A DNA stretch of 64,000 nt from Rhizobium sp. L43 (lineage in GTDB: Bacteria > Pseudomonadota > Alphaproteobacteria > Rhizobiales > Rhizobiaceae): NCBI RefSeq assembly GCF_002531725.1, contig NZ_NWSQ01000006.1, positions 221,118-285,117 of the forward strand, read 5' to 3'. This document shows, one piece after another, positions 17,430-26,868 of this stretch (within the stretch, counting starts at the first letter, position 1; every line of letters starts with the position of its first letter). Below the pieces are notes generated by a model that had not been told where the DNA came from, did no database searches, and saw nothing but the letters and a program-made list of their open reading frames with translations. Position numbers and translations under genes: made by a program.

Positions 17430-18580
17430 CGCGCAATCCATTGGTCGCCGATGGCGAAGCGGGCCTTGAGCAGGCATTCCTCATATTCGGCCTCGGCGGT
17501 GGAATCGAAGACGATGCCGCCGCCGACATTGAAGACGGCCCTGCCGCCGTCAAAAAGCGTGATGGTGCGGATGGCGACGGAAAACCGCATGGCGCCGGTC
17601 GGCGAGATCATGCCGATTGCGCCGCAATAGGCGTCGCGCGGGACATCCTCGAGCGCATGGAGAATTTCCATTGCCCTGATCTTCGGCGCGCCGGTGATCG
17701 AACCGCAAGGGAAGAGTGCGGAAAAGATGTCTCGGATCGAAAGGCCGGGGCGTAACCTTGCCTGCACATGGCTCACCATCTGGTGGACCGTCGGATAGGT
17801 CTCGATGTCGAAGAGTTTCGGGACGTCGAGCGTGCCGACCTCGGTGATGCGGGAGATGTCGTTGCGCAGGAGATCGACGATCATGCGGTTTTCCGCCTGC
17901 GTCTTGATATCGCGGCGCATGGCCTCGATGATTTCGGCATCTTCAGCGGCGGTGGCGCCGCGTTTGGCCGTGCCCTTCATCGGATGGGTCTCGATCCAGC
18001 CCTGTTCGTCGGTACGGAAGAAGAGTTCGGGCGAACGCGACAGGATGACCGGACCGGCGAGATCGACCAGCGCGCCGTATTTGACCGGCTGGCGTTCGAT
18101 CAGCGACCAGAAGGCGGCGCGGGGATCACCGCTCCAGCGGGCTTCGACCGGCATGGTGAGGTTCGCCTGATAGGCGTCGCCGAGCCGCAGGTGGTTGTGG
18201 AGGCGGTCGAAGCGCTCCTTATATATAGGGAAATCCCAGGCGGCTTTCGGGGCGGTGAGGAATTCCTCATTTTCGAGGCGCTGTTTGGATTGGGCGAGCG
18301 GATGCCCATCCGGCTGCGGAGCGTCGAAGACGCCGAAACAGAGCAGCGGGGTTTCGCGGTGTTCTCCGGCGAAGGGGGCAAGTTTGTCTTCGAAGAAATA
18401 TCCGGCCTCGTAGGCCATGTAGCCGGCAAGCCATTTGCCCTCGGCCTTGGCCTGCTCCATGCGGGAAAGGCCCGCAAAGAATTCGGCGCGCGTTCGCGCG
18501 ACGATGATCTCGGCCGGTTCGGCGAAAAGCATCACCTGGCCCGATGTGTCGTCGCGGAAGAGGATATAGGGGCCAGACAT
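17426..18580 (-). CDS. pabB: Aminodeoxychorismate synthase component I PabB
   Basis: Chorismate-binding enzyme that makes 4-amino-4-deoxychorismate with a glutamine amidotransferase (PabA/TrpG, not in this window). The C-terminal half has the family motifs HPMKGTAKRG, MIVDLLRNDISRITEVGTL, PTVHQMVSHV and FPCGSITGAPKIRAMEI. The N-terminus (about 1-110) is a short version of the chorismate-enzyme front domain. ATG 18580 (MSGPYILFRDD) is preferred over ATG 18592. It is the first gene of a three-gene minus-strand unit. Confidence 0.93.
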   Translation of the reverse strand: MSGPYILFRDDTSGQVMLFAEPAEIIVARTRAEFFAGLSRMEQAKAEGKWLAGYMAYEAGYFFEDKLAPFAGEHRETPLLCFGVFDAPQPDGHPLAQSKQRLENEEFLTAPKAAWDFPIYKERFDRLHNHLRLGDAYQANLTMPVEARWSGDPRAAFWSLIERQPVKYGALVDLAGPVILSRSPELFFRTDEQGWIETHPMKGTAKRGATAAEDAEIIEAMRRDIKTQAENRMIVDLLRNDISRITEVGTLDVPKLFDIETYPTVHQMVSHVQARLRPGLSIRDIFSALFPCGSITGAPKIRAMEILHALEDVPRDAYCGAIGMISPTGAMRFSVAIRTITLFDGGRAVFNVGGGIVFDSTAEAEYEECLLKARFAIGDQWIAR

Positions 18581-18690
18581 TGTTCGCCGCATCTTGCTTG
18601 GTTATCCGACGCTGGCGACGGCTTTGTTCTCTGCGATGCCGGGCGACGCGAAACGCATGGTTTTGCTGCGGTAGGCGGAGACCGCAGTAA

Positions 18691-18849
18691 CACCCACCTC
18701 CCTCATTCCTGTGCTCGTCACAGGAATCCAGCCACGGCGCGTCCGCGCGGTGAATGATCTATTTCCGGCAAACAAGGAGTTTCCGGCGCCCAAGGACTTG
18801 GGCGCGCTGGATTCCTGTGACGAGCACAGGAATGAGGGAGAGTGGGGTG
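18691..18849. repeat. 159-bp palindromic, MITE-like intergenic element
   Basis: Two 35-base arms (18698-18732 and 18806-18840) are perfect reverse complements. With two single-base gaps the match extends outward to 18691 and 18849. Each arm is itself a hairpin (attcctgtg-ctcgt-cacaggaat). Between the arms lies a further perfect hairpin (gcgcccaag at 18786-18794 with its complement at 18797-18805). A smaller hairpin (18666-18687) sits just outside. It fills most of the 348-base gap between pepF and pabB and contains no convincing gene. It resembles the dispersed rhizobial palindromic/mosaic elements. No target duplication is obvious. Confidence 0.9.
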
Positions 18850-18928
18850 CCGTCATGGATCCTCGCGGACGTTGCAGAATGCGGTTGAGCCTATCACGGC
18901 ACTCGCTTTTTCTGGTCTTGGCCGAGCC

Positions 18929-20782
18929 TTAGCCCCTATCCAAAGCCTCCAATTCGTCGATCAGCCCTTCGATCATCGACAGGCCCTGGCTCCAGAACGA
19001 CGGATCGGTGGCGTCGAGGCCGAAAGGTTTCAAGAGTTCCGAGTGGTGTTTGGTGCCGCCGGCCCTCAGCAGTTCGAAATACTTCTCCTGGAAGTCCTGC
19101 TCGGCCTTCTGGTAGACGGCATAGAGCGAATTCACCAGGCAATCGCCGAAGGCATAGGCGTAGACATAGAAGGGCGAGTGGATGAAGTGGGGGATATAGG
19201 CCCAATAAGTCTCGTAACCTTCCGAAATGTTGATCGCCGGCCCGAGGCTTTCCGACTGGACCGAGAGCCAGAGTTCGCCGATGTCGTCGGCGGTGAGTTC
19301 ACCTGATTTGCGGGCGGTGTGGAGCTGGCGCTCGAATTCGTAGAAGGCGATCTGGCGCACGACGGTGTTGATCATGTCCTCGACCTTCTGGGCGAGCATC
19401 GCCTTGCGCTCGCGTTTATCGCTGGTCTTTTCCAGAAGTGCACGGAAGGTCAGCATCTCGCCGAAGACGGACGCGGTTTCGGCCAGCGTCAGCGGCGTCT
19501 GGCACATCAACGCCCCTTGCGCGCCGGCGAGAACCTGATGCACGCCATGGCCAAGTTCGTGAGCAAGCGTCATCACGTCGCGCGGCTTGCCCATGTAATT
19601 GACGAGCACGTAAGGGTGGGCCGAGGGAACCGTCGGATGGGCGAAGGCGCCGGGCGCCTTGCCGGGGCGGACCGGGGCGTCGATCCATTGCTCGTCGAAG
19701 AAACGCCTGGCAATATCAGCCATCTCGGGGGCGAAATTGCCGTAGGCCGAAAGCACCGTGTCCTTCGCTTCGGGCCAAGAAATGATGGCGCTGGAGGTTT
19801 CCGGAAGGGGCGCGTTGCGGTCCCAGAAATTCATCTGCTCCATGCCGAGCCATTTCGCCTTCATCTTGTAATAGCGGTGCGAAAGGCGGGGATAGGCTTC
19901 GCGGACGGCGGCTGCCAGCGCATCGACGACCTCGCGTTCGACGCGGTTTGCCAGGTGTCTGCTGTCGGCGATGTCCTCGAAGCCGCGCCAGCGGTCGGCG
20001 ATCTCCTTGTCCTTGGCAAGCGTGTTGGTGATCAGCGTGAAGGTGCGGATATTTGCCTTGAAGGTTTCGGCGAGCGCCACGGCTGCCTTGCGGCGGACTT
20101 CCGGATCCTTTTCCTGCAGCCGATTCAGCGCCACTTCGAGCGGCACCTTCTCGCCATCAATGTCGTAGCGAAGCTCCGCCATGGTTTCATCGAAGAGGCG
20201 GTTGAAGGCAGCGGCCGATGTCATCGACTTCTCGAGGAAGAGCTGTTCCAGCCGGTCGTCGAGCTGGTAGGGCTTGTCCTTCCTGAGGTCGATGAGCCAG
20301 GGGCGGTAATGTCCTGCGGCCGGATCATTGGCCATGCTGGCGTCGATCACCGCGTCGTCGATGCGGTTCAGTTCGAGCGCGAAGAACAGCAGGTGGCCGG
20401 AAAATTCGGTGATCTTGGCCTGCACGTCGCCGTAGAGCTTGCCGTTCGCCGGGTTGGTGGTGTCGGAGAAATAGGTGAGGCCGGCAAAGGAGCCGAGGCG
20501 GCCGATGATATCATCAAGCGCCTCATATTCCTTCAGCGCCGCGCCGATGCCCTCAGCGCCGGTCTTCGTCGCGGCGTCAGCGAGTTTGCCCTTCCACTTC
20601 CCTTCAAAGGCGATCGCGGCCTTGCCGGCCTTTTCCATGTCGGCGACGAAAGCGGTTGAGGTGGCGGAGGGATAAAGATCCTGCAGCTTCCAGACCGGCA
20701 GATCGCCGAGCGCCGGATCGGCGGCCCCAGCCGGCGCTGCTGGCGACAAAAGAAGGCCGGCGTGCGGGAGCTTGATTTTCAT
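18929..20782 (-). CDS. pepF: M3 family oligoendopeptidase PepF
   Basis: Cytoplasmic zinc metallopeptidase that degrades short peptides. The zinc motif HELGH (H408, E409, H412) is intact and lies in TLAHELGHGVHQ, followed by the third ligand region ETASVFGEMLTF. The 617 residues match the family. The N-terminus MKIKLPHAG... has a mildly hydrophobic, Ala/Pro-rich stretch but no good signal peptide. A helical N-terminal domain covers about 25-230. It is on the minus strand, divergent from the response regulator gene. Confidence 0.95.
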   Translation of the reverse strand: MKIKLPHAGLLLSPAAPAGAADPALGDLPVWKLQDLYPSATSTAFVADMEKAGKAAIAFEGKWKGKLADAATKTGAEGIGAALKEYEALDDIIGRLGSFAGLTYFSDTTNPANGKLYGDVQAKITEFSGHLLFFALELNRIDDAVIDASMANDPAAGHYRPWLIDLRKDKPYQLDDRLEQLFLEKSMTSAAAFNRLFDETMAELRYDIDGEKVPLEVALNRLQEKDPEVRRKAAVALAETFKANIRTFTLITNTLAKDKEIADRWRGFEDIADSRHLANRVEREVVDALAAAVREAYPRLSHRYYKMKAKWLGMEQMNFWDRNAPLPETSSAIISWPEAKDTVLSAYGNFAPEMADIARRFFDEQWIDAPVRPGKAPGAFAHPTVPSAHPYVLVNYMGKPRDVMTLAHELGHGVHQVLAGAQGALMCQTPLTLAETASVFGEMLTFRALLEKTSDKRERKAMLAQKVEDMINTVVRQIAFYEFERQLHTARKSGELTADDIGELWLSVQSESLGPAINISEGYETYWAYIPHFIHSPFYVYAYAFGDCLVNSLYAVYQKAEQDFQEKYFELLRAGGTKHHSELLKPFGLDATDPSFWSQGLSMIEGLIDELEALDRG

Positions 20783-20989
20783 GGGCGCAATTCCTCTCCA
20801 CTTTCATAACAGTCTGCTTGAATAAGCGTGAGAAGGCCCCGTATCAAGGGCCATTCAGCGCATGAAAGGCGTCGCTTCGGCACGAAAACGACCCGTTGCA
20901 ATCGTTAAAATGCAATTATTTCTCAAAACTGGATGTTCAAGCCTTTCTGCCAGAGTGCGCTTCATGGTTTCGCATGAAGTGGAGCGACA

Positions 20990-22534
<1,545 letters not shown>

Positions 22535-22627
22535 GCGCTTTTTGTTAAGACTAAGGCAACCACGATTTGTTACTGATCATAAACCACTTGTTAGTGGCTC
22601 GTTCACTATGTAAAGAAAAGGTTGATC

Positions 22628-22654
22628 ATGTGTGGCATTTTTGCCATCGTGTGA
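22628..22654 (+). other. Eight-codon mini-ORF (MCGIFAIV) overlying a small palindrome
   Basis: ATG 22628 begins an eight-codon frame ending in TGA, preceded by AAGG at a normal distance. It overlies the inverted repeat tggca-tttt-tgcca (22633-22646), 59 bases before the next gene. It may be a leader peptide or operator, or nothing. The peptide resembles the N-terminus of class II glutamine amidotransferases, which is probably chance. Confidence 0.25.
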
Positions 22655-22712
22655 CCGCATTTGACAGTCATCTGAGACAGTACGGGACATTGTCTGTCTG
22701 ACGGGGATCGAG

Positions 22713-24575
22713 TTGCCGAATCTGAATGGGAATTCCAAGCCTTCGCGCTTGAGCTGGCGTGCTTTGTGCGCCGACATCTGCGGAAAGGCAGTAAGGACGG
22801 CAGCGGCCGCCCTTCTGGCGCTCGCGGTTTCCTCACCAGTATTCGTCAGTACACCTTCTGAGGCAGCGGGCGACACCCGCAGCCTCAAGCTCTATTTCAT
22901 CCATACCGGCGAAAAAGCCGTCATCACCTACAAGCGCAACGGCAAGTTCGACCCCAAGGGTCTGGAGCAGCTGAACCGCTTCCTCCGCGACTGGCGCAAG
23001 AACCAGCCGACGAAGATGGATCCGCGCCTGTTCGACCTGATCTGGGAAGTCTATCGCCAGAGCGGTTCGAGGGATTATATCAATGTCGTCTGCGGTTTCC
23101 GTTCGCCGGGAACCAACGAGATGCTGCGCGGCCGCTCGCGTAACTCCGGCGTTGCCGAAAAGAGCCAGCACATGCTCGGCAAGGCGATGGACTTCTTCAT
23201 TCCCGACGTCAAGCTGGCGACCCTGCGCGGTATCGGCATGAAGATGCAGGTCGGCGGCGTCGGCTTCTATCCGAAGTCGGGTTCGCCTTTCGTGCACATG
23301 GATGTTGGCGGCGTTCGCGCCTGGCCGCGCATGAGCCGCGACGAGCTGGTCCGGCTTTTCCCGAACGGCAACACCATCCATATTCCGGCCGACGGCAAAC
23401 CGCTGCCGGGTTATCAGCAGGCGATGGCCGACTACAAGCGCCGCGTCAGCGGCACGCAGATCGAGATCGCCAGCGCCTCCGAATCGGCGCCGAAGCATAA
23501 GACGCTGTTCGAAGCACTCTTCGGCGGCGGAGCGGACGAGCAGGAAGACGAGAACGACGATTCGGCGCCTGTCGCCGTCGCCAAGGCGACGCCGCCGAAG
23601 GCCGAACCCGCGCCTGCCGAGCCGCAGCAGACCGAAGTTGCCGATCTGAACGCGCCGGTGCCGCAGGTTCGCCCGGCCTTCGGCAACCAGCCGGCCGGCA
23701 GCGAAGTGGCAAGCGCGCTGGTGGCGCCGTCTTCGGGTAATGCCGCGCAGCAGGCTCTTGCCGCAGCGCTTCCGGCCGATCAGGCCCAGCCGCAGCAGTT
23801 TGCCGATCTCAGCGCCTACAGCATCCCGGTTCCCTCGCTCCTTGGCCAGCGCCGCGCACCCGGCGACGCCGAACTTGCTTCGGCCGATCCCAACATGCTG
23901 ACGGGCGCGAACGGACTGCCGGTTCCGACGCCGATCGAACGGCCCGCCGTTGCCGAGAACCTTCTTGCTGCGGCCGATGCCGATCCGGAAGCAGAGGCTG
24001 ACGAAGCCGATCAGGACGCGCTGTCTCCCGCGGTTGCCGATGCGCTCGATCAGCAGAATAAGGGCCAGCAGAACAAGGGTGTAGAAAACCAGGTCGCCTC
24101 GCACGCGCCTGAGATGACGGTAGAGCAGGCGATCAACGCCGCGATGCCGCAAAAGGCGCCTGCCGCAAAGCCGCCGCTCGAGCTCGCGGCTCTGGCGCCG
24201 ATGACCAAATCGGCAAGCTTTGGCGACGGCTTCGATGAGCCGGCTGCCGGAAGCGCCGTGGCCCAGGGCCTTCCTGCCAAGGGTGGCCGCCCGACGCAGA
24301 AGGAAGCCGCCGCAGCCGATGCCAGCCGCACGAGCGTTCGTACCGAGCCGAAGCTGACGGAAAAGATGATCTCGCAGTGGGCCCTGACCAATGCTCGCCT
24401 CGAAATGGCCTCCAAGCAGGTCAAGGCGCCGCGTTTCGTCAGCCAGACGATGCGCGCCCAGCCGACCGCGGTCTATGCCGAGGGCTTCAACATCAAGACC
24501 GCTTCGGTCGATCCCGCCCGCTTCAGCGGCACGGCAGTGAACTTCATGGAAGTGCGCAAGTTCAACACGAACTGA
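22713..24575 (+). CDS. Secreted DUF882 (peptidase M15-like/YcbK) protein with long disordered tail
   Basis: Residues about 20-52 form a signal peptide (ALLALAVSSPVFVSTPSEAA). Residues about 55-215 are the DUF882 domain, related to the zinc D,D-carboxypeptidase-like M15A fold, with VVCGFRSPGTNEML, SQHMLGKAMDFFIPD and FVHMDVGGVRAWPRM supplying likely His/Asp zinc ligands. The remaining about 400 residues are Ala/Pro/Glu-rich and probably disordered. The start is TTG at 22713 with ACGGGG upstream; no in-frame ATG or GTG precedes the signal peptide. A role in peptidoglycan trimming is likely but not shown. Strong terminators follow. Confidence 0.88.
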   Translation: MPNLNGNSKPSRLSWRALCADICGKAVRTAAAALLALAVSSPVFVSTPSEAAGDTRSLKLYFIHTGEKAVITYKRNGKFDPKGLEQLNRFLRDWRKNQPTKMDPRLFDLIWEVYRQSGSRDYINVVCGFRSPGTNEMLRGRSRNSGVAEKSQHMLGKAMDFFIPDVKLATLRGIGMKMQVGGVGFYPKSGSPFVHMDVGGVRAWPRMSRDELVRLFPNGNTIHIPADGKPLPGYQQAMADYKRRVSGTQIEIASASESAPKHKTLFEALFGGGADEQEDENDDSAPVAVAKATPPKAEPAPAEPQQTEVADLNAPVPQVRPAFGNQPAGSEVASALVAPSSGNAAQQALAAALPADQAQPQQFADLSAYSIPVPSLLGQRRAPGDAELASADPNMLTGANGLPVPTPIERPAVAENLLAAADADPEAEADEADQDALSPAVADALDQQNKGQQNKGVENQVASHAPEMTVEQAINAAMPQKAPAAKPPLELAALAPMTKSASFGDGFDEPAAGSAVAQGLPAKGGRPTQKEAAAADASRTSVRTEPKLTEKMISQWALTNARLEMASKQVKAPRFVSQTMRAQPTAVYAEGFNIKTASVDPARFSGTAVNFMEVRKFNTN

Positions 24576-24596
24576 GCCAGTCAATCATGGAATATC

Positions 24597-24630
24597 AAAA
24601 ACCGCCGGAGCGATCCGGCGGTTTTTCTTT
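24597..24630 (+). terminator. Rho-independent terminator after the DUF882 gene
   Basis: aaaaaccgccgga (24597-24609) pairs with its complement at 24614-24626 around a four-base loop, then T-rich cttttt. The A-run before the stem means it may also work on the opposite strand. Confidence 0.93.
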
Positions 24631-24654
24631 TTAGCTGTTGCGCAACCCATGGCG

Positions 24655-24729
24655 CGCAAAAGAAAAGCCGCCGGAAGGCCCGACGGCTTGTCGACATCGG
24701 CAATGTCGGCCGATCAGCCTTCCGGCGGC
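24655..24729 (-). terminator. Terminator of the DUF2312/gapR gene, overlapping its 3' end
   Basis: On the minus strand the 13-base arm 24717-24729, inside the last codons of the gene, pairs perfectly with 24667-24679. An inner hairpin (cgacatt/gatgtcg type) fills the loop, and ttttctttt follows. The stem overlaps the last codons and stop of the coding sequence. Confidence 0.8.
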
Positions 24730-24977
24730 GACTCGATCATGCCGAGCGCGTGCAGGTAGGTGTCGAGGATGGCTTCCTCTTCCATGCGCTCCTGCTCGTC
24801 CTTCTTGCGCAGCGCCACGACCTTCTTCAGGATCTTGGTGTCGAAGCCCATTCCCTTGGCTTCGCCATAGACGTCCTTGATGTCGTCGGCGATGGTCTTC
24901 TTTTCTTCTTCCAGTCGTTCAATGCGCTCGATGAAAGCGCGAAGCTGGTCGCGGGCGACGCCATGAGCATCAGACAT
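24714..24977 (-). CDS. gapR: DUF2312 / GapR-family DNA-binding protein
   Basis: Small (87 residues) coiled-coil protein of the UPF0335/DUF2312 family, typified by Caulobacter GapR, a nucleoid-associated protein that clamps overtwisted, AT-rich DNA and stimulates topoisomerases. The recognisable core is [17 protein letters not shown] followed by [20 protein letters not shown] and [12 protein letters not shown]. It has a good AGGAGA ribosome-binding site and its own terminator. Assignment to the family is secure; orthology to Caulobacter GapR is inferred. Confidence 0.92.
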   Translation of the reverse strand: MSDAHGVARDQLRAFIERIERLEEEKKTIADDIKDVYGEAKGMGFDTKILKKVVALRKKDEQERMEEEAILDTYLHALGMIESPPEG

Positions 24978-25068
24978 CGTGTTCTCCTGATTTTTCGATG
25001 ATCAATTTGGGATGCACGTGACTGCCGCGAAGCGGCGTCACGGTCAAGCCTGTTGTCGGCTGCCCGAG

Positions 25069-25374
25069 CTATTTGTGTGGGTTGTTCAGGTCAAAAGCAG
25101 CCTTTTGCACAGGCGAGGCCTCGTTCTGGTGAAGATTCTTCCAGTCTTCATACGGCATGCCATAGACCATCTCGCGCGATTCGTCCCTGCTGACAGCGAC
25201 ACCTTCGGCCTCGGCGGCCTCACGATACCAATTCGACAGGCAGTTGCGGCAGAAGCCGGCGAGGTTCATCATGTCGATGTTCTGAACGTCGCTGCGTTCC
25301 CTGAGATGGGCGAGGAGGCGGCGGAAGGCGGCGGCCTCGAATTCGGTCTGCTGTTCCTTGCTGAGCGCGGTCAT
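25069..25374 (-). CDS. DUF1244 family protein
   Basis: Conserved 101-residue protein of unknown function, recognised by the DUF1244 core MNLAGFCRNCLSNWYREAAE and MVYGMPYEDWKNLHQ. The paired CxxC cysteines in FCRNCLSNW suggest metal or redox chemistry, but this is inference. AAGGAGAGCGAG precedes ATG 25374. It lies 18 bases downstream of the N-formylglutamate amidohydrolase-like gene and forms an operon with it. Confidence 0.9.
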   Translation of the reverse strand: MTALSKEQQTEFEAAAFRRLLAHLRERSDVQNIDMMNLAGFCRNCLSNWYREAAEAEGVAVSRDESREMVYGMPYEDWKNLHQNEASPVQKAAFDLNNPHK

Positions 25375-25392
25375 CTCGCTCTCCTTTCATAT

Positions 25393-26181
25393 TCAATAGG
25401 GGCCGGTGCGCGACAGGTGCACGTCATATGTGTGCAAGGCGGGATCGGCATTCATCGCCGCAAAGATCGGCGCCAGGCGTTCGGCCCATGCCGATATGCC
25501 GGTCTCGTCGGCGATCAGGTCCTGGCGCACCTCGAGCAGCGCATGCGGAATGCCTGTCATCATGCAGTGGCGGTACATGGTATCGCCCTTCAGCGCGCCG
25601 TCATAGGGTTCGTTGTCGCCGACGATGAGATCGGGATCGGCACGCAGCATGTCAAGCAGCGGGCCGACGGCGCGACGGTCGCTATCCCAAAGCACGGCGG
25701 CGTGCCAGGGGCGGGGAATACCTTTCCAGGCCGGAGTGAAGGAGTGCAGCGACAGCACCAGCGGCGCCCGGCCGGTGGCGTTCGCCACGCTGTCGATCGT
25801 TGCGGCGACGGCATTGTGGTAGGGGCGGTGGAAGGTTTCGATGCGGTTGTCCCATTCCTGCGGCGTGATCGGATGATTGCCCGATATGACGGCGCCATCC
25901 GATATTTTCATGATCAGCGTCAGATCGTCTTCGCCGCGGTTCGGGTCGATCAGCAGGCGGGAAAAACCGCCGAGCACCGCGGGCACGCCGAGCTTCGCCG
26001 AAAGCTGGCGCGTCAGCTCCTCGATGCCGATGTCGTAGGCAATGTGGCGGGCAAAGGCCGCATCGGGCAGGCCGAGCTGTCCATATCGGGCGGGAAGGCG
26101 GTTCATCGCGTGATCTGCGAGGATCACCATGCCTTTGTCATGTTTGCCGGATAGGATTTCGAAGGATTGGAAGTCGTCCAT
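25393..26181 (-). CDS. N-formylglutamate amidohydrolase family protein
   Basis: Member of the FGase/HutG-type family that hydrolyses N-formyl amino acids, classically N-formylglutamate in histidine degradation. The sequence has VILADHAMNRLP near the N-terminus (the family usually has SHAG/NDH-type metal ligands), LIDPNRGEDD, and VLSLHSFTP in the middle. The 262 residues fit. No hut genes lie nearby, so the real substrate may be another N-formyl compound. It is followed by DUF1244 in the same operon. Confidence 0.88.
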   Translation of the reverse strand: MDDFQSFEILSGKHDKGMVILADHAMNRLPARYGQLGLPDAAFARHIAYDIGIEELTRQLSAKLGVPAVLGGFSRLLIDPNRGEDDLTLIMKISDGAVISGNHPITPQEWDNRIETFHRPYHNAVAATIDSVANATGRAPLVLSLHSFTPAWKGIPRPWHAAVLWDSDRRAVGPLLDMLRADPDLIVGDNEPYDGALKGDTMYRHCMMTGIPHALLEVRQDLIADETGISAWAERLAPIFAAMNADPALHTYDVHLSRTGPY

Positions 26182-26334
26182 CAGGAATTGCCGTTCCTCA
26201 TTGTGCAGCCGGGCGCAGTGATCGCATGCGTCTGCGGCAGGTTCAAGCGCCGCAGGCGGTCAGAGGTTGGGCCGGAGCCTCGACGGGTGGTTTGCGAAAG
26301 GAAATATAATCGATTAGCATTGCGTTGACTTTCG

Positions 26335-26364
26335 CTTGACGGCGGCGCAAGAAGGCACGGATAC
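26335..26364 (+). promoter_or_regulatory. Possible sigma-70 promoter for DUF1036-pyk
   Basis: CTTGAC at 26335-26340 matches the rhizobial -35 consensus. GGATAC at 26359-26364, 18 bases on, is a weak -10. It would start transcription just before the GGAG at 26375-26378. The -10 is poor, so this is a suggestion only. Confidence 0.3.
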
Positions 26365-26382
26365 GAATAACCGTGGAGCTAT

Positions 26383-26868
26383 TTGGGAGCCGTGTTGATC
26401 CAAGCCGCGCCAAGTTTCCTCACGCGGTCCGGACCGCTGGTCCGTCTCGCTCTGTTCGCTCTTGCAGCCATCATGCCGTTTTTTCTCGCAGATGCCGCAC
26501 GCGCCGATTTTCGCGTCTGCAACGGAACGCAAAACCTCGTCGGCGTCGCGATCGGCTATCGAGCCAAGGATGGCTGGATGACGGAGGGCTGGTGGCAGGT
26601 GCCGGCAACGACCTGCGCCACGTTGATCGAGGGAGAATTGCAGTCGCGCTATTATTATCTCTACGCAGAGGACGCTGCCCGCGGAGGACGATGGACGGGT
26701 GACGTGCAGATGTGTGTAGCGGAAAACGAGTTCAAGATCACGGGTGTGCAGGATTGTTATGCCCGCGGTTACCAGAAGATGGGATTCAAGGAATATGATA
26801 CGGGCCGCCAGGGTAGCTGGATGGTTCAGCTCTCCGACACCCCAGGGACGCAAGAAAGCCAGAATTGA
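26383..26868 (+). CDS. Secreted DUF1036 protein
   Basis: Small exported protein of unknown function. A signal peptide spans residues about 18-42 (ALFALAAIMPFFLADAARA). The DUF1036 domain follows (FRVCNGTQNLVGVAIGYRAK ... EGWWQVPATTCATLI ... CYARGYQKMGFKEYDTG) with several conserved cysteines. TTG 26383 has GGAG five bases upstream; GTG 26392 is an alternative with closer GGGAG. The stop codon overlaps the pyk start (TGATG), so the two are translationally coupled. Confidence 0.88.
   Translation: MGAVLIQAAPSFLTRSGPLVRLALFALAAIMPFFLADAARADFRVCNGTQNLVGVAIGYRAKDGWMTEGWWQVPATTCATLIEGELQSRYYYLYAEDAARGGRWTGDVQMCVAENEFKITGVQDCYARGYQKMGFKEYDTGRQGSWMVQLSDTPGTQESQN

Noticed and set aside
22628..22654. 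Remnant of a glutamine amidotransferase (MCGIF start)
   Set aside because: Only eight codons match and nothing downstream in any frame continues a GlmS, PurF or AsnB protein.
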